64,000 nt of DNA. It comes from Sulfurovum sp. UBA5198 (lineage in GTDB: Bacteria > Campylobacterota > Campylobacteria > Campylobacterales > Sulfurovaceae). The notes below the pieces were generated by a model. That model searched no databases, was not told the DNA's origin, and saw only the letters and a program-made list of their open reading frames with translations. Shown here piece by piece: positions 28,265 through 37,025 of this stretch (position 1 is the first letter of the stretch; every line of letters starts with the position of its first letter). The translations under genes and the position numbers were made by a program. The stretch covers positions 1 through 64,000 of the forward strand of contig DHVW01000001.1 of the NCBI GenBank assembly GCA_002412865.1, given 5' to 3'.

Positions 28265-28951
28265 GTGGATAAAAGTAAAAAAGTAAGAATTTTACTACTT
28301 GAAGACGATACTATTTTAAATGAGACAATATGTGATTTTTTGGATTCAAAAGGTTATTTTGTAGAGAGCGTTTATGATGGTAGCGAAGCTCAAGATAAGC
28401 TTTATGAGGCTAGATATGATATTTTATTATTTGATGTAAATGTACCAGAGATAAATGGCTTTAATCTGCTTAAAGAGGCTAGAGTAAATGGAGTCGTAGC
28501 CCCAGCAATATTTATTACATCGCTTGATAGTGTTGATGATTTAGAGAAAGGCTTTAATAGTGGTTGTGATGATTATATCAGAAAGCCATTTGAGCTCAAA
28601 GAGTTACAGATTAGAATAGAAACTCTATTAAGAAGAGAATTTTATCATGAGGTTCATTCTATAGTTGAGATTACACCTAATATTTCATATGATATTGATA
28701 ATAATGATTTGATAATTAACGAAAAGCATATCACTCTTGGCAATAAAGAGGCAAAACTTCTAAAGCTTTTTATGCAACATATAGGTGAAATTATTTCTCA
28801 TGAGCGAATATACGAGCAGCTATGGGATTATGATGAAGAATCAAGTGATACAGCTCTTAGAACATATATTAAAAATCTTAGAAAATTAGTAGGAAAGGAT
28901 AGTATTGATAGTATCAAAAAACAAGGGTACAAATTCATTATTACGAAGTGA
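28265..28951 (+). CDS. OmpR-family response regulator (first two-component system)
   Basis: A 228-residue regulator with an N-terminal receiver domain (acidic pocket Asp14/Asp15, phospho-acceptor Asp57 in LLFDVNVP, Lys in RKPFE near 108) and a C-terminal winged-helix DNA-binding domain ending GYKFIITK. It starts with GTG, six bases after AGGA. Its last 47 bases overlap the sensor kinase frame. Located beside two cytochrome c genes, it may sense a respiratory or redox signal, but this is inference. Confidence 0.92.
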   Translation: MDKSKKVRILLLEDDTILNETICDFLDSKGYFVESVYDGSEAQDKLYEARYDILLFDVNVPEINGFNLLKEARVNGVVAPAIFITSLDSVDDLEKGFNSGCDDYIRKPFELKELQIRIETLLRREFYHEVHSIVEITPNISYDIDNNDLIINEKHITLGNKEAKLLKLFMQHIGEIISHERIYEQLWDYDEESSDTALRTYIKNLRKLVGKDSIDSIKKQGYKFIITK

Positions 28952-30092
28952 AAAGAAGTCATTATATAGATTTTTGATACTTTATGGATTAATGATTATG
29001 GGTATAGTATTTTTGATATCACTATTTTACTACCAAAGTCAAGAGAAGCTAATGTTCTCAAATAAAAGGGCTACACTTTCTACTTATGCGTATGAGCATA
29101 TAAAAAAGCTTAAAACACTACATCATTTCTTTCCAGAGCAAGTCATATATCCAAGGGATAGTCGTTATAAAAGTGCCATTTATGATATAGAAAAACAAAA
29201 GATATTTTCAGTATTAGATTGTACTAATATAGAATTTGATAATGAAATATATCACACTGAAGACAAAATTCACTACATGAAGAGTTTAGATGAGTATTAT
29301 TTAGGTGCAAAGTACCTATTTATTGAGATAGCATATGATGAAACATGGAAAATTGAAGCATGGAAAACTATAGTTATGTTTGGTTCATCCTTGACGCTAT
29401 TTTTTATGATTATTGGACTTTTCTTGGCTAAATTATTTGTTAGACCAATGAAAGAGTCCATAGAGCTACTAGATGTATTTATAAAAGATACTACACATGA
29501 GCTTAATACTCCACTAAGTTCAATTCTTGCCAATATAGAGATGATAGATAAAGATGGAATATCGGATGATAATAAAAGGAAAATAGACAGAATAGAGATA
29601 GCAGCCAAAACAGTATCTGTATTATATAATGATCTAACCTATCTAACGCTAGAAAATGATACTCATAAAAAAGATGAAGATATAGATTTAAAATTATTAA
29701 TCATAGATAGGGTAAACTATTTTGATAGTTTGGCAAATTCAAAAATGGTATCTTTTGAGCTTGATTTAAATAATATCAACTTTTTTGGCAATAGACATAA
29801 ATTAACTAGAGTTATTGATAATTTAATTTCAAATGCTATTAAATACAATAGACGAAAAGGAATTATAAAAATAACATTAAAAGATAAACTATTAAGTATA
29901 TATGATAGCGGGACTGGAATGTTCGAGCATGAAATACCTATGATGTTTGATAGATATAAGAGATTTAATGAAAGCGAGGGTGGTTTCGGAATTGGTCTCA
30001 GTATAGTTAAAAAAATACTTAATGAATATGCTGCTAATATCGAAGTAACATCTAAAAAAAGTGAGTGGACAATGGTGGAGATTACATGGTAA
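28905..30092 (+). CDS. Sensor histidine kinase (first two-component system)
   Basis: A 395-residue membrane kinase with two membrane segments (about 21-43 and 153-178) framing a periplasmic sensor of about 110 residues with no recognised fold. His198 in THELNTP is the phosphorylation site. The ATPase domain has NLISNAIKYN, DSGTGM and GFGIGLS. The start is uncertain: TTG 28905 has AAGGA five bases upstream but overlaps the regulator by 47 bases; TTG 28974 would leave a shorter tail and no overlap. The stop overlaps the following cytochrome gene. Confidence 0.88.
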   Translation: MIVSKNKGTNSLLRSEKKSLYRFLILYGLMIMGIVFLISLFYYQSQEKLMFSNKRATLSTYAYEHIKKLKTLHHFFPEQVIYPRDSRYKSAIYDIEKQKIFSVLDCTNIEFDNEIYHTEDKIHYMKSLDEYYLGAKYLFIEIAYDETWKIEAWKTIVMFGSSLTLFFMIIGLFLAKLFVRPMKESIELLDVFIKDTTHELNTPLSSILANIEMIDKDGISDDNKRKIDRIEIAAKTVSVLYNDLTYLTLENDTHKKDEDIDLKLLIIDRVNYFDSLANSKMVSFELDLNNINFFGNRHKLTRVIDNLISNAIKYNRRKGIIKITLKDKLLSIYDSGTGMFEHEIPMMFDRYKRFNESEGGFGIGLSIVKKILNEYAANIEVTSKKSEWTMVEITW

Positions 30093-30418
30093 GATTTTTA
30101 TTAACAATTATATGGTTTTCAATATCACTTTTTGCAAATAATTCATTTGATAAAAATTGTATAAAATGCCATGCAAAATTATCAAGTTCACCACAGGATA
30201 TTATGAAGTATTATTTACTAACATATAGTGGAGAGAAGAATGTAAAAATGGGCATGGATCACTATATGAAATATCCATCTCGTGATATATCTGCAATGCC
30301 TGAAGAGTTTCTGAGCGAATATGGAGTCAAAAAACACCAAAAAATAAGCGATAGAGAGCTAAATGAAGCGATAGATGATTTCTGGATACGCTACAAGGTG
30401 ATTGGTAGACTTAAATAG
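30086..30418 (+). CDS. Small monohaem cytochrome c-like periplasmic protein
   Basis: A 110-residue protein with a signal peptide of about 18 residues (ends SLFA) and one haem-binding motif CIKCH shortly after. The rest is polar with no clear distal Met ligand. ATG 30086 is chosen over GTG 30065 because GGTGGAG is five bases before it. It overlaps the kinase stop by seven bases, so it is translated with the two-component pair; it could be an electron carrier or a haem-based part of the sensory path. Confidence 0.75.
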   Translation: MVRFLLTIIWFSISLFANNSFDKNCIKCHAKLSSSPQDIMKYYLLTYSGEKNVKMGMDHYMKYPSRDISAMPEEFLSEYGVKKHQKISDRELNEAIDDFWIRYKVIGRLK

Positions 30419-30449
30419 CTGTGTTTCACAATATTAACACAATGATATG

Positions 30450-30466
30450 TTATAATTGCATTATAA
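30450..30466. promoter_or_regulatory. Palindrome overlapping the -10 box of a cytochrome c gene
   Basis: TTATAAT-TGC-ATTATAA is a perfect 7-3-7 inverted repeat; its left arm contains the TATAAT -10 element (30451-30456). A repressor bound here would block transcription. It resembles a Fur/PerR 7-1-7 box but has a three-base centre. Confidence 0.4.
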
Positions 30467-30484
30467 AAAAGAGAAGGAGCGTGG

Positions 30485-30784
30485 GTGTATAAAATATTAA
30501 TATTAGCATCTATCTTTGCGTCGGAATTTATTTTTGCAAGTGGTGCATCAATTTATACAAGCAAATGTGCAAGTTGTCATGGTTCAAAAGGTGAAACATC
30601 AGCTTATAAAAAAACAAAACCAATAACTGGTCAAGATAGTGCATTGACATATAAGCAGTTAAATGGATACAAAAATGGTACGCTTAATCAATATGGATTT
30701 GGTGGTGTTATGAAAAATATGGTTGATAATTTGGATGATAATTCTATAAAAGAAATCGCAAGTTATATCTCAAAATTAAAATAA
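30485..30784 (+). CDS. Class I monohaem cytochrome c (c553-like)
   Basis: A 99-residue secreted cytochrome with a signal peptide of about 19 residues, haem motif CASCH and a likely distal Met in GGVMKNM. The ending IKEIASYISKLK is the usual final helix of c553-type cytochromes. It starts with GTG 30485, with AAGGAG (30474-30479) five bases upstream. It is related in size and layout to the cytochrome at 54328. It probably carries single electrons in the periplasm. Confidence 0.88.
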   Translation: MYKILILASIFASEFIFASGASIYTSKCASCHGSKGETSAYKKTKPITGQDSALTYKQLNGYKNGTLNQYGFGGVMKNMVDNLDDNSIKEIASYISKLK

Positions 30785-30831
30785 GAGCTATTTTAGGCTA
30801 TAATTCACCTAAATAAATATTAGGTGTCATA

Positions 30832-32007
30832 GTGGAAAATTTAGCTTTTTTATCCCAAGTAGTATTCCTCATTGTATTGGCACCTTTTTTTGCTAGATTG
30901 CTAAAAGCCCCAATAGTAGTTGTTGAAATTATTATAGGATTGTTAGCTGTCTCGGTTGGCTTTTTGGATAATGACAATGATTTATTAAAAGTAATAGCCA
31001 AAATAGGTCTATTTTACCTAATGTTTTTGGCTGGTTTAGAGCTTGATTTGGAGAGATTTGTCAAATTTAAAGATAAACTTTTTAAAAATGTATTAGTTTA
31101 TTTCGCAACACTTTATGGTTTGTCCTTTCTTATATTTCTTGTTTTTGATTTGTCGCCTGTATACATTGTAGCACTCCCAATTGTTTCACTAGGAATGATC
31201 ATGGCACTTATAAATGAACACGGCAAGAAACATGCATGGCTAGAGCTTGTGCTTACTATTGGTGTTGTTGGAGAGATTATCAGTATAACTGCTTTGGTTA
31301 TTTTTGAATCTGCAGTTCAGCATGGCGTTGGCTTTGAGTTGTATAAGAACATATTTAATCTCATTGTTGCCATGATTCTAATTTATTATGTATATAAAGC
31401 TGCCATTTTTGCATTGTGGTGGTTTCCTGAGCTCCGTAAAATTATTATGCCAGAACATGATAACATGGCTCAAGATATTAGAGTTTCTATAGCTTTATTT
31501 TTTATTCTTATAGCTGCTATGCAGTATAATGGTATTGATATGGTGCTTGGTGCGTTTGTAGCTGGAGTTTTCATAGGGAATTTATTTAAACACAAAAAAG
31601 AGTTACCAGAAACATTAACTAGTGTTGGATTTGGATTTTTAGTCCCTATATTTTTTATCTATGTTGGCACTACACTTGACCTTGAGGTATTGTTTAAACC
31701 AGAAATTTTAATCAAAGCATTTTGGATTGTTGTAGCTATGGTTGCCATCAGACAAGTAGCATCATTTTTGGCATATTATAAACATTTAGGTGCTAGAGAC
31801 ACAGCTCTATTCAGCCTTGGAGATTCTATGCCACTTACATTTCTAATCTTGATTGCTACTATGGCTCACGATGCTAGAGCAATAACACTGTATGACTATT
31901 ATTCATTTGTACTAGCTGCGATGATCGAGGGAGTTGGTATTATGGTTATTATTAAAATTATAATGGGTAAAATCATAAAGAACAAAGCAACAAACAAAAA
32001 AGCCTAG
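30832..32007 (+). CDS. CPA2-family cation:proton antiporter
   Basis: A 391-residue membrane protein of the Kef/NapA type with about twelve hydrophobic segments, without a C-terminal nucleotide-binding domain. MFLAGLELDLERF and GAFVAGVFIGN are typical of the transport core. It exchanges protons for sodium or potassium; the ion cannot be told. It starts with GTG, with AGGTG at 30822-30826. TATAAT at 30799-30804 gives it its own promoter. Confidence 0.85.
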   Translation: MENLAFLSQVVFLIVLAPFFARLLKAPIVVVEIIIGLLAVSVGFLDNDNDLLKVIAKIGLFYLMFLAGLELDLERFVKFKDKLFKNVLVYFATLYGLSFLIFLVFDLSPVYIVALPIVSLGMIMALINEHGKKHAWLELVLTIGVVGEIISITALVIFESAVQHGVGFELYKNIFNLIVAMILIYYVYKAAIFALWWFPELRKIIMPEHDNMAQDIRVSIALFFILIAAMQYNGIDMVLGAFVAGVFIGNLFKHKKELPETLTSVGFGFLVPIFFIYVGTTLDLEVLFKPEILIKAFWIVVAMVAIRQVASFLAYYKHLGARDTALFSLGDSMPLTFLILIATMAHDARAITLYDYYSFVLAAMIEGVGIMVIIKIIMGKIIKNKATNKKA

Positions 32008-32008
32008 C

Positions 32009-34636
32009 TTATATAAGCCCTTTAAGTTCATTGACTACTTTTTCAAGTTTAGCAGATGCGTCTTTTAGTAGTAATCTATTTTCATCAATTACCTCTTTAG
32101 GTGCATTGGCTACAAATCTCTCATTATTTAGCATGCCACTTAGCTTATCTATCTCTTTTTGAAGCTTTTCTCTTTGTCTCTCTAGCTTTATGATTATTTC
32201 ACTCATATCTATATCATCAGTAGCTATCATACTCTCTAGACTGTCACTTACATCAGTCACACATTTATCCAATTTTTCACTTACAAATTCTATCTCTCCA
32301 ACTTTGCCAAGTTTCTCAATAAATGGAGCGTAAAGCTCAGTGTTGATGTCACTATTCATCTTGATATAAGCTTTTTCTATTTTTTGATTACCTTTGTCGA
32401 TAAGCGTTTTGCATCTACGAACAGAGACTATCGCCTCCATAATTTGCTCGAACTCTTTTATGGCATCGGTGTCAATCTCTCCAGCCACTGGATATGAACT
32501 AATCATAATAGATTTTGTATCTTCAAGGTTTGTATTTGATAGTCTATGATAGAGATATTCTGTGATAAATGGCATAAACGGATGTAGCAGTTTTAGTGAC
32601 TCTTTGAATATACTTCCCATCTCACTAACACTATCTTTACTAGCCTTGCTAAGCTCTATGCCCCAGTCGCAAAATTCACCCCACAAGAAGCGATACAGTA
32701 CAGTAGCAGCGTCATTAAATCTATACGCATCTATGTAATCTCTAGTTTCATTGATAGCTACATAAAATCTAGACAACATATAGCGACCAAGTGGAGTTTG
32801 GATATTCTTTGCGTCCAAATCAGCAAAGCTGTCATGGTTGAGTTGCAAAAAGTTTGTCGCATTAAAGAGTTTATTGGTGAAATTCCTACTCTGTTCTAGC
32901 TTGTCCTCACTTAGCTTTATGTCTCTACCTTGAACTGCGAGAACTGCTAGGGTGAAACGCAAGGCATCAGTAGAATATTTTTCAATCATCACAAGCGGGT
33001 CGATGACATTACCTTTTGATTTACTCATCTTGTCGCCATGCTCGTCTTTTACAAGAGCATGAAGATATATATCTTTAAAAGGAAGTTTGCCGTTAAGATT
33101 TTCACCCATCATAAGCATTCTAGCAACCCAAAAGAATAATATATCAAAGCCAGTAATCAGAAGTGAATTTGGATAGAAATCATTCATATCACTATCGTTG
33201 TATTTAGCCATTTGATCATTTTCGCCATTGCCCCAGCCTAGTGTAGAAAATGGCCATAAACCTGAACTAAACCATGTATCAAGTACATCAGGGTCTTGAG
33301 TGATATTTGTACTATTGCAATGAGGGCAATGAGTAGGTGTATCTCCATCAAATACACTTTCCTCGCCACAATCATCACAGTACATTACAGGAATCTGATG
33401 ACCCCACCAAAGCTGTCTGCTTATACACCAATCTCGTAGCTCCCCCATCCATGCGTTATAGCTATTTAGCCAATGAGCAGGGAAGAATTCAGCTTCTCCA
33501 TTATTTACTTTTTCTATTGATTTTGAGGCAAATTCTTTTTTGACAAACCACTGTTTTGATATATATGGCTCTACTATGTTTCCACATCTATAACAATGTC
33601 CAACTTGATTGGTATGCTCTTCAATCTTGTCTAAAAATCCAGCCTCATTAAGTGCTTCTACGATTACATCTCTAGCACCAAGTCGCTCTAATCCTGCAAA
33701 GTCGCCACAATGCTCATTTAGGATACCTTGCTCATTAAAGATTGTGATAAATTCCAAATTATGTCTTTTACCAACTTCATAGTCATTTTGATCATGTGCT
33801 GGAGTTACCTTTACTACGCCAGTACCAAAGCTCATATCTACATGCTCATCGGCTATGATTTTTACATTTCTATTTATTAGTGGTAGAGTGATTTCCATGC
33901 CTACTAAATGCTTGTATCTCTCATCATCTGGATGCACCATTACAGCAGTGTCTCCAAAATATGTTTCAGGTCGTGTGGTAGCTACTACAAGCTCACCAGA
34001 GCCATCGCTCAGAGGATATTTGATATGATAGAGTTTACCAGCATGCTCTTCGTGTTCTACTTCTATATCTGATAAAGCACCATCATGTGTACACCAGTTT
34101 ATCATATAGTCTCCACGGATAATATGCCCAGCGTCATACATCTGTTTGAATGATTTTTTGACACTATTAGCAAGTCCATCATCCATGGTAAATCTCTCTC
34201 GTTTCCACGCTGGAGATACGCCTAGTTTTCGTAGTTGCATTGTGATAGCACTATTTGAATTCTCTTTTTGTTGCCATGCAAGTTTTAGAAATTCTTCACG
34301 CCCTATCTCTTCTTTCGTTACACCTGTCGCTAGTAGTTGTTTTTCTACCACATTTTGTGTGGCTATCCCTGCGTGGTCAACTCCAGGTTGCCATAGAGTT
34401 TTGTAGCCGTCCATTCGTTTGTATCTTACGATAATATCTTGTAGTGTAAAAGTAAGTGCGTGACCTATGTGCAAACTTCCAGTGACATTTGGAGGAGGCA
34501 TCATGATGGCAAAATTTTTGCCATCAGTTTGTAGCTCTTTATTGCCATCTATTTCGAAATATCCTCTATCTTCCCATATCTTATAGTAGCTATCTTCTAT
34601 CTCTTTTGGGTTATATACTTTTTTCTCTTCACTCAT
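32009..34636 (-). CDS. valS: Valine--tRNA ligase
   Basis: An 875-residue class I synthetase charging tRNA-Val. Marks are the HIGH motif in PPNVTGSLHIGH, the KMSKS loop (GDKMSKSKGN), the editing domain with TTRPETYFGDTAVMVHP, and the C-terminal coiled coil of about 65 residues typical of ValS. ATG 34636 is chosen because AAAGAGAA precedes it; an upstream ATG at 34678 only adds a non-family leader. The stop is next to that of the antiporter, and the genes converge. Confidence 0.97.
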   Translation of the reverse strand: MSEEKKVYNPKEIEDSYYKIWEDRGYFEIDGNKELQTDGKNFAIMMPPPNVTGSLHIGHALTFTLQDIIVRYKRMDGYKTLWQPGVDHAGIATQNVVEKQLLATGVTKEEIGREEFLKLAWQQKENSNSAITMQLRKLGVSPAWKRERFTMDDGLANSVKKSFKQMYDAGHIIRGDYMINWCTHDGALSDIEVEHEEHAGKLYHIKYPLSDGSGELVVATTRPETYFGDTAVMVHPDDERYKHLVGMEITLPLINRNVKIIADEHVDMSFGTGVVKVTPAHDQNDYEVGKRHNLEFITIFNEQGILNEHCGDFAGLERLGARDVIVEALNEAGFLDKIEEHTNQVGHCYRCGNIVEPYISKQWFVKKEFASKSIEKVNNGEAEFFPAHWLNSYNAWMGELRDWCISRQLWWGHQIPVMYCDDCGEESVFDGDTPTHCPHCNSTNITQDPDVLDTWFSSGLWPFSTLGWGNGENDQMAKYNDSDMNDFYPNSLLITGFDILFFWVARMLMMGENLNGKLPFKDIYLHALVKDEHGDKMSKSKGNVIDPLVMIEKYSTDALRFTLAVLAVQGRDIKLSEDKLEQSRNFTNKLFNATNFLQLNHDSFADLDAKNIQTPLGRYMLSRFYVAINETRDYIDAYRFNDAATVLYRFLWGEFCDWGIELSKASKDSVSEMGSIFKESLKLLHPFMPFITEYLYHRLSNTNLEDTKSIMISSYPVAGEIDTDAIKEFEQIMEAIVSVRRCKTLIDKGNQKIEKAYIKMNSDINTELYAPFIEKLGKVGEIEFVSEKLDKCVTDVSDSLESMIATDDIDMSEIIIKLERQREKLQKEIDKLSGMLNNERFVANAPKEVIDENRLLLKDASAKLEKVVNELKGLI

Positions 34637-34725
34637 TAAATTCTCTTTTGTTGATTTTATTGATAATATTATATCCAAAGGGTGCTTATAGGCTCAAATG
34701 TGACAACACTAACCAACCTTACTAT

Positions 34726-35157
34726 CTACCAATCTACAATATAATCCTCTAACACAATATCTTTTGTTTCTACAATGTGATTTTCACTGTTTATACCGTG
34801 TATTTTTACACTTTTATCTGTTCCACTAACCAGAGGGTGCCATGATGGCAGAGGTAGACCAGCATTTCGTAGCCTATAAGCACAAGTATTTGGAAGCCAG
34901 TCAAACTCTTTGACAAGTTTAAGAGTGAGCTGCATGCATTCAGGTACTACCTCAAAACGCCTAGCATATTCAAAGCATAATCCTCTATCTATATCGTAGC
35001 ATTTACAAACAACTTTTGTTGTGACTATGGTATCGTCATCACAAACTAGCCTATGCAAACAACATAATCCACACCCATCACACAGAGCTTCCCACTCATC
35101 ACTATTCAGCTCTTTTAGCTGTTTGGTTTCCCAAAATTTATTTTCTACTATTTCCAT
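34726..35157 (-). CDS. YcgN-type (UPF0260) cysteine-cluster protein
   Basis: A 143-residue cytoplasmic protein with a conserved set of cysteines (CDGCGLCCLHR near residue 27, CKCYD and CAYRL further on) that suggests a bound metal or Fe-S centre. The family is widespread but has no proven function. The start is put at ATG 35157 because the family begins with FWETKQL just after; a longer frame to 35241 overlaps the divergent ZIP transporter start. The ribosome-binding site is weak. Confidence 0.8.
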   Translation of the reverse strand: MEIVENKFWETKQLKELNSDEWEALCDGCGLCCLHRLVCDDDTIVTTKVVCKCYDIDRGLCFEYARRFEVVPECMQLTLKLVKEFDWLPNTCAYRLRNAGLPLPSWHPLVSGTDKSVKIHGINSENHIVETKDIVLEDYIVDW

Positions 35158-35231
35158 AACTGTTAGTTTAACTAAAAATAGATATTGGTTAGCTATAATT
35201 TTAGATATTTTCCACCAAAAGGATTTCGATA

Positions 35232-35948
35232 ATGTCACCAATAGTCTCTATGCTCATACCAGCAATCGTCGCTTCATTAGGTGGGCTTTTGGCTCTAGTT
35301 TGGAATCCGACTCACAACACAAGAAGCCTAATTCAGCACTTTGCAGCCGGAGTCGTTCTCGCTGCTTTAGCAATAGAAGTACTACCAGAGATTGGGCGAG
35401 AACATGCACATTGGTGGGTACTTATGGGTTCTTTTGCTATCGGGACTATCTTTATGTATATACTCAAACTTTGGAGTATTGGCATGGAAGAGAAGAGTAA
35501 ACATGGCAGCACTATGATAGGTTTGAATTATGGCTTGATAGCAGCTATTTTTATAGATGTGACAATGGATGGATTTATTATAGGAGCAGGATTTGCAGCT
35601 GGTGGCGAGACTGGTCTCGTGTTGGCTTTGGGGTTATCGGTGGAGCTTCTATTTTTGGGTCTTTCATTAGTATCTGACACAATTAAAGGTTGGAGAATAG
35701 TAACGATGAGTGTTGCTTTGGCTACTGTCGTGCTTGGTGCTTCACTTTTAGGCTATTTCTTGTTAAATGGTGCATCAAAAGATGTTATTAGTGCTATCTT
35801 GGCATTTGGTGTGGCTGCTCTTTTGTATCTGGTTACTGAAGAACTTTTGGTTGAGGCTCACACGGTTGAAGAGAAACCATCTTCAACTCTATGGCTTTTT
35901 GCTGGTTTCCTCATCTTTTGGGGCATTAGCTTAGCTAGTGTGGTTTAG
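35232..35948 (+). CDS. ZIP-family divalent metal transporter
   Basis: A 238-residue membrane protein with about eight hydrophobic segments. HFAAGVVLAALAIEVLPE and DVTMDGFIIGAG correspond to the metal-binding helices of ZIP proteins, although the usual HN of helix IV is replaced by MDG, so metal preference may differ. ATG 35232 follows AAAAGGA. TATAAT at 35194-35199 is a good -10. Confidence 0.82.
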   Translation: MSPIVSMLIPAIVASLGGLLALVWNPTHNTRSLIQHFAAGVVLAALAIEVLPEIGREHAHWWVLMGSFAIGTIFMYILKLWSIGMEEKSKHGSTMIGLNYGLIAAIFIDVTMDGFIIGAGFAAGGETGLVLALGLSVELLFLGLSLVSDTIKGWRIVTMSVALATVVLGASLLGYFLLNGASKDVISAILAFGVAALLYLVTEELLVEAHTVEEKPSSTLWLFAGFLIFWGISLASVV

Positions 35949-35963
35949 TGGTCTTATTTTTAA

Positions 35964-36006
35964 TTGTAAATTTTTTGTAAAGAGTTGTATTTTGTGATTT
36001 TACAAC
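35964..36006 (+). promoter_or_regulatory. Phased direct repeats upstream of the SHP cytochrome cluster
   Basis: TTGTAAA at 35964-35970, TTGTAAA at 35975-35981 and TTGTATT at 35985-35991 start 11 and 10 bases apart, one helical turn each. GTTGTA (35984-35989) is also mirrored by TACAAC (36001-36006). OmpR-type regulators bind such repeats, and the cluster encodes one (38513). The likely -10 is TATAGT near 36014. Confidence 0.45.
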
Positions 36007-36046
36007 TTTGCCTTATAGTTTTGTATATAAACTAAAAGGAGTCAAA

Positions 36047-36463
36047 ATGAAAAAACAACTAGCTTTACTTATAGTGTCAGGAGTATTAGCCAATGCAGGA
36101 GGATTTAATCCTTCTATGCAAGGTTATATAGATAGTCTCAAAGTAGAAGCAAAAAAATCCAATAATAGCTTCGCTGATTTTAATGCTAAAAGAGGAGAAC
36201 TTATATTCACCTCAAAACATATAGGCAAGAGAGGTCGTGAGATATCATGTGCATCTTGCCATGGTGCAAATCTATCATTATCTAGTCAGAATGCTTTTAC
36301 AAACAAGAGTATTGAGCCACTATCCCCAAGAACAAATCCAAAACGACTAACTAATGTTCAAGATGTGCAAAAATGGCTAAAAAGAAATTTTAATGATGTT
36401 TACAAAAGAGAAGGCACACCACAAGAAAAAGGCGATGTGCTCTACTATATAAAATCAAAATAA
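36047..36463 (+). CDS. SHP-like monohaem cytochrome c (DUF1924-type)
   Basis: A 138-residue periplasmic cytochrome with a signal peptide of about 18 residues and haem motif CASCH in the middle of the chain. The order GELIFTSKHIGKRGREISC, an NPKRLTNV segment and KWLKRNFNDVY matches the SHP (sphaeroides haem protein) family as I recall, whose members bind oxygen or NO at a haem with a loosely held distal ligand. ATG 36047 follows AAAAGGAG (36034-36041). Its neighbours are DHC and a cytochrome b561, the classical SHP partners. Confidence 0.78.
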   Translation: MKKQLALLIVSGVLANAGGFNPSMQGYIDSLKVEAKKSNNSFADFNAKRGELIFTSKHIGKRGREISCASCHGANLSLSSQNAFTNKSIEPLSPRTNPKRLTNVQDVQKWLKRNFNDVYKREGTPQEKGDVLYYIKSK

Positions 36464-36473
36464 GGAGAAAAAA

Positions 36474-37025
36474 ATGAAAAAAATATTATTAATAGTACCA
36501 TTTTTACTGACTGGAGTCCTGCTTGTGGCAGTCATGGCAGACGATGATGAAGACCATAGAAGTATTGGAAGAAGTATTGGCGATGTAGCAGTATCAAAAG
36601 ATGCAACATATATCAAAGAGTGTGGAAGTTGTCACTTTGCATATCAGCCTGGACTTTTACCTAAGCGTTCATGGGTTAAGATGATGAACACACTTGATAA
36701 TCATTTCAAAGATGATGCTTCATTGGATCAAAAAACGACTAAATATATCACAAATTATCTAGTCAAAAACAGTAGTGATAATGCAATGGATTACAAAAGA
36801 AGTAGAAAAATAACAAATTCTATTTCTGTAAACCAAACACCACACCGCATCACAAAAACACCATATTTCATTCATAAACATGATGAAATCCCAAAAAAAA
36901 TCATAGTACAAAAAGAGGTCGGTACTCTTGGAAATTGTATAGCATGCCATACTGCTGCAGATAGAGGAATATATAGCGAAAGAGCTATAAAAATACCAAA
37001 TTACGGAAGATGGGACGATGACTAG
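36474..37025 (+). CDS. Dihaem cytochrome c (DHC type)
   Basis: A 183-residue periplasmic protein with a signal peptide of about 22 residues and two haem motifs, CGSCH and CIACH, framing a helical region with LLPKRSW. This is the layout of DHC, the electron donor to SHP in Rhodobacter. It is clearly paralogous to the C-terminal domain of the next gene. It starts ten bases after the SHP-like stop and overlaps the next gene by eight bases. Confidence 0.82.
   Translation: MKKILLIVPFLLTGVLLVAVMADDDEDHRSIGRSIGDVAVSKDATYIKECGSCHFAYQPGLLPKRSWVKMMNTLDNHFKDDASLDQKTTKYITNYLVKNSSDNAMDYKRSRKITNSISVNQTPHRITKTPYFIHKHDEIPKKIIVQKEVGTLGNCIACHTAADRGIYSERAIKIPNYGRWDDD

Noticed and set aside
30450..30466. Fur/PerR box
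   Set aside because: The arms match the TTATAAT half-site but the centre is three bases, not one; a named regulator cannot be claimed.
32007..32018. Palindrome GCTTATATAAGC as terminator between the antiporter and valS
   Set aside because: Self-complementary without room for a loop; only 12 bases in an AT-rich site, so weak evidence.
35021..35500. Plus-strand frame of 159 codons overlapping the YcgN-like and ZIP genes
   Set aside because: No family features, while both overlapped genes have clear motifs in other frames.
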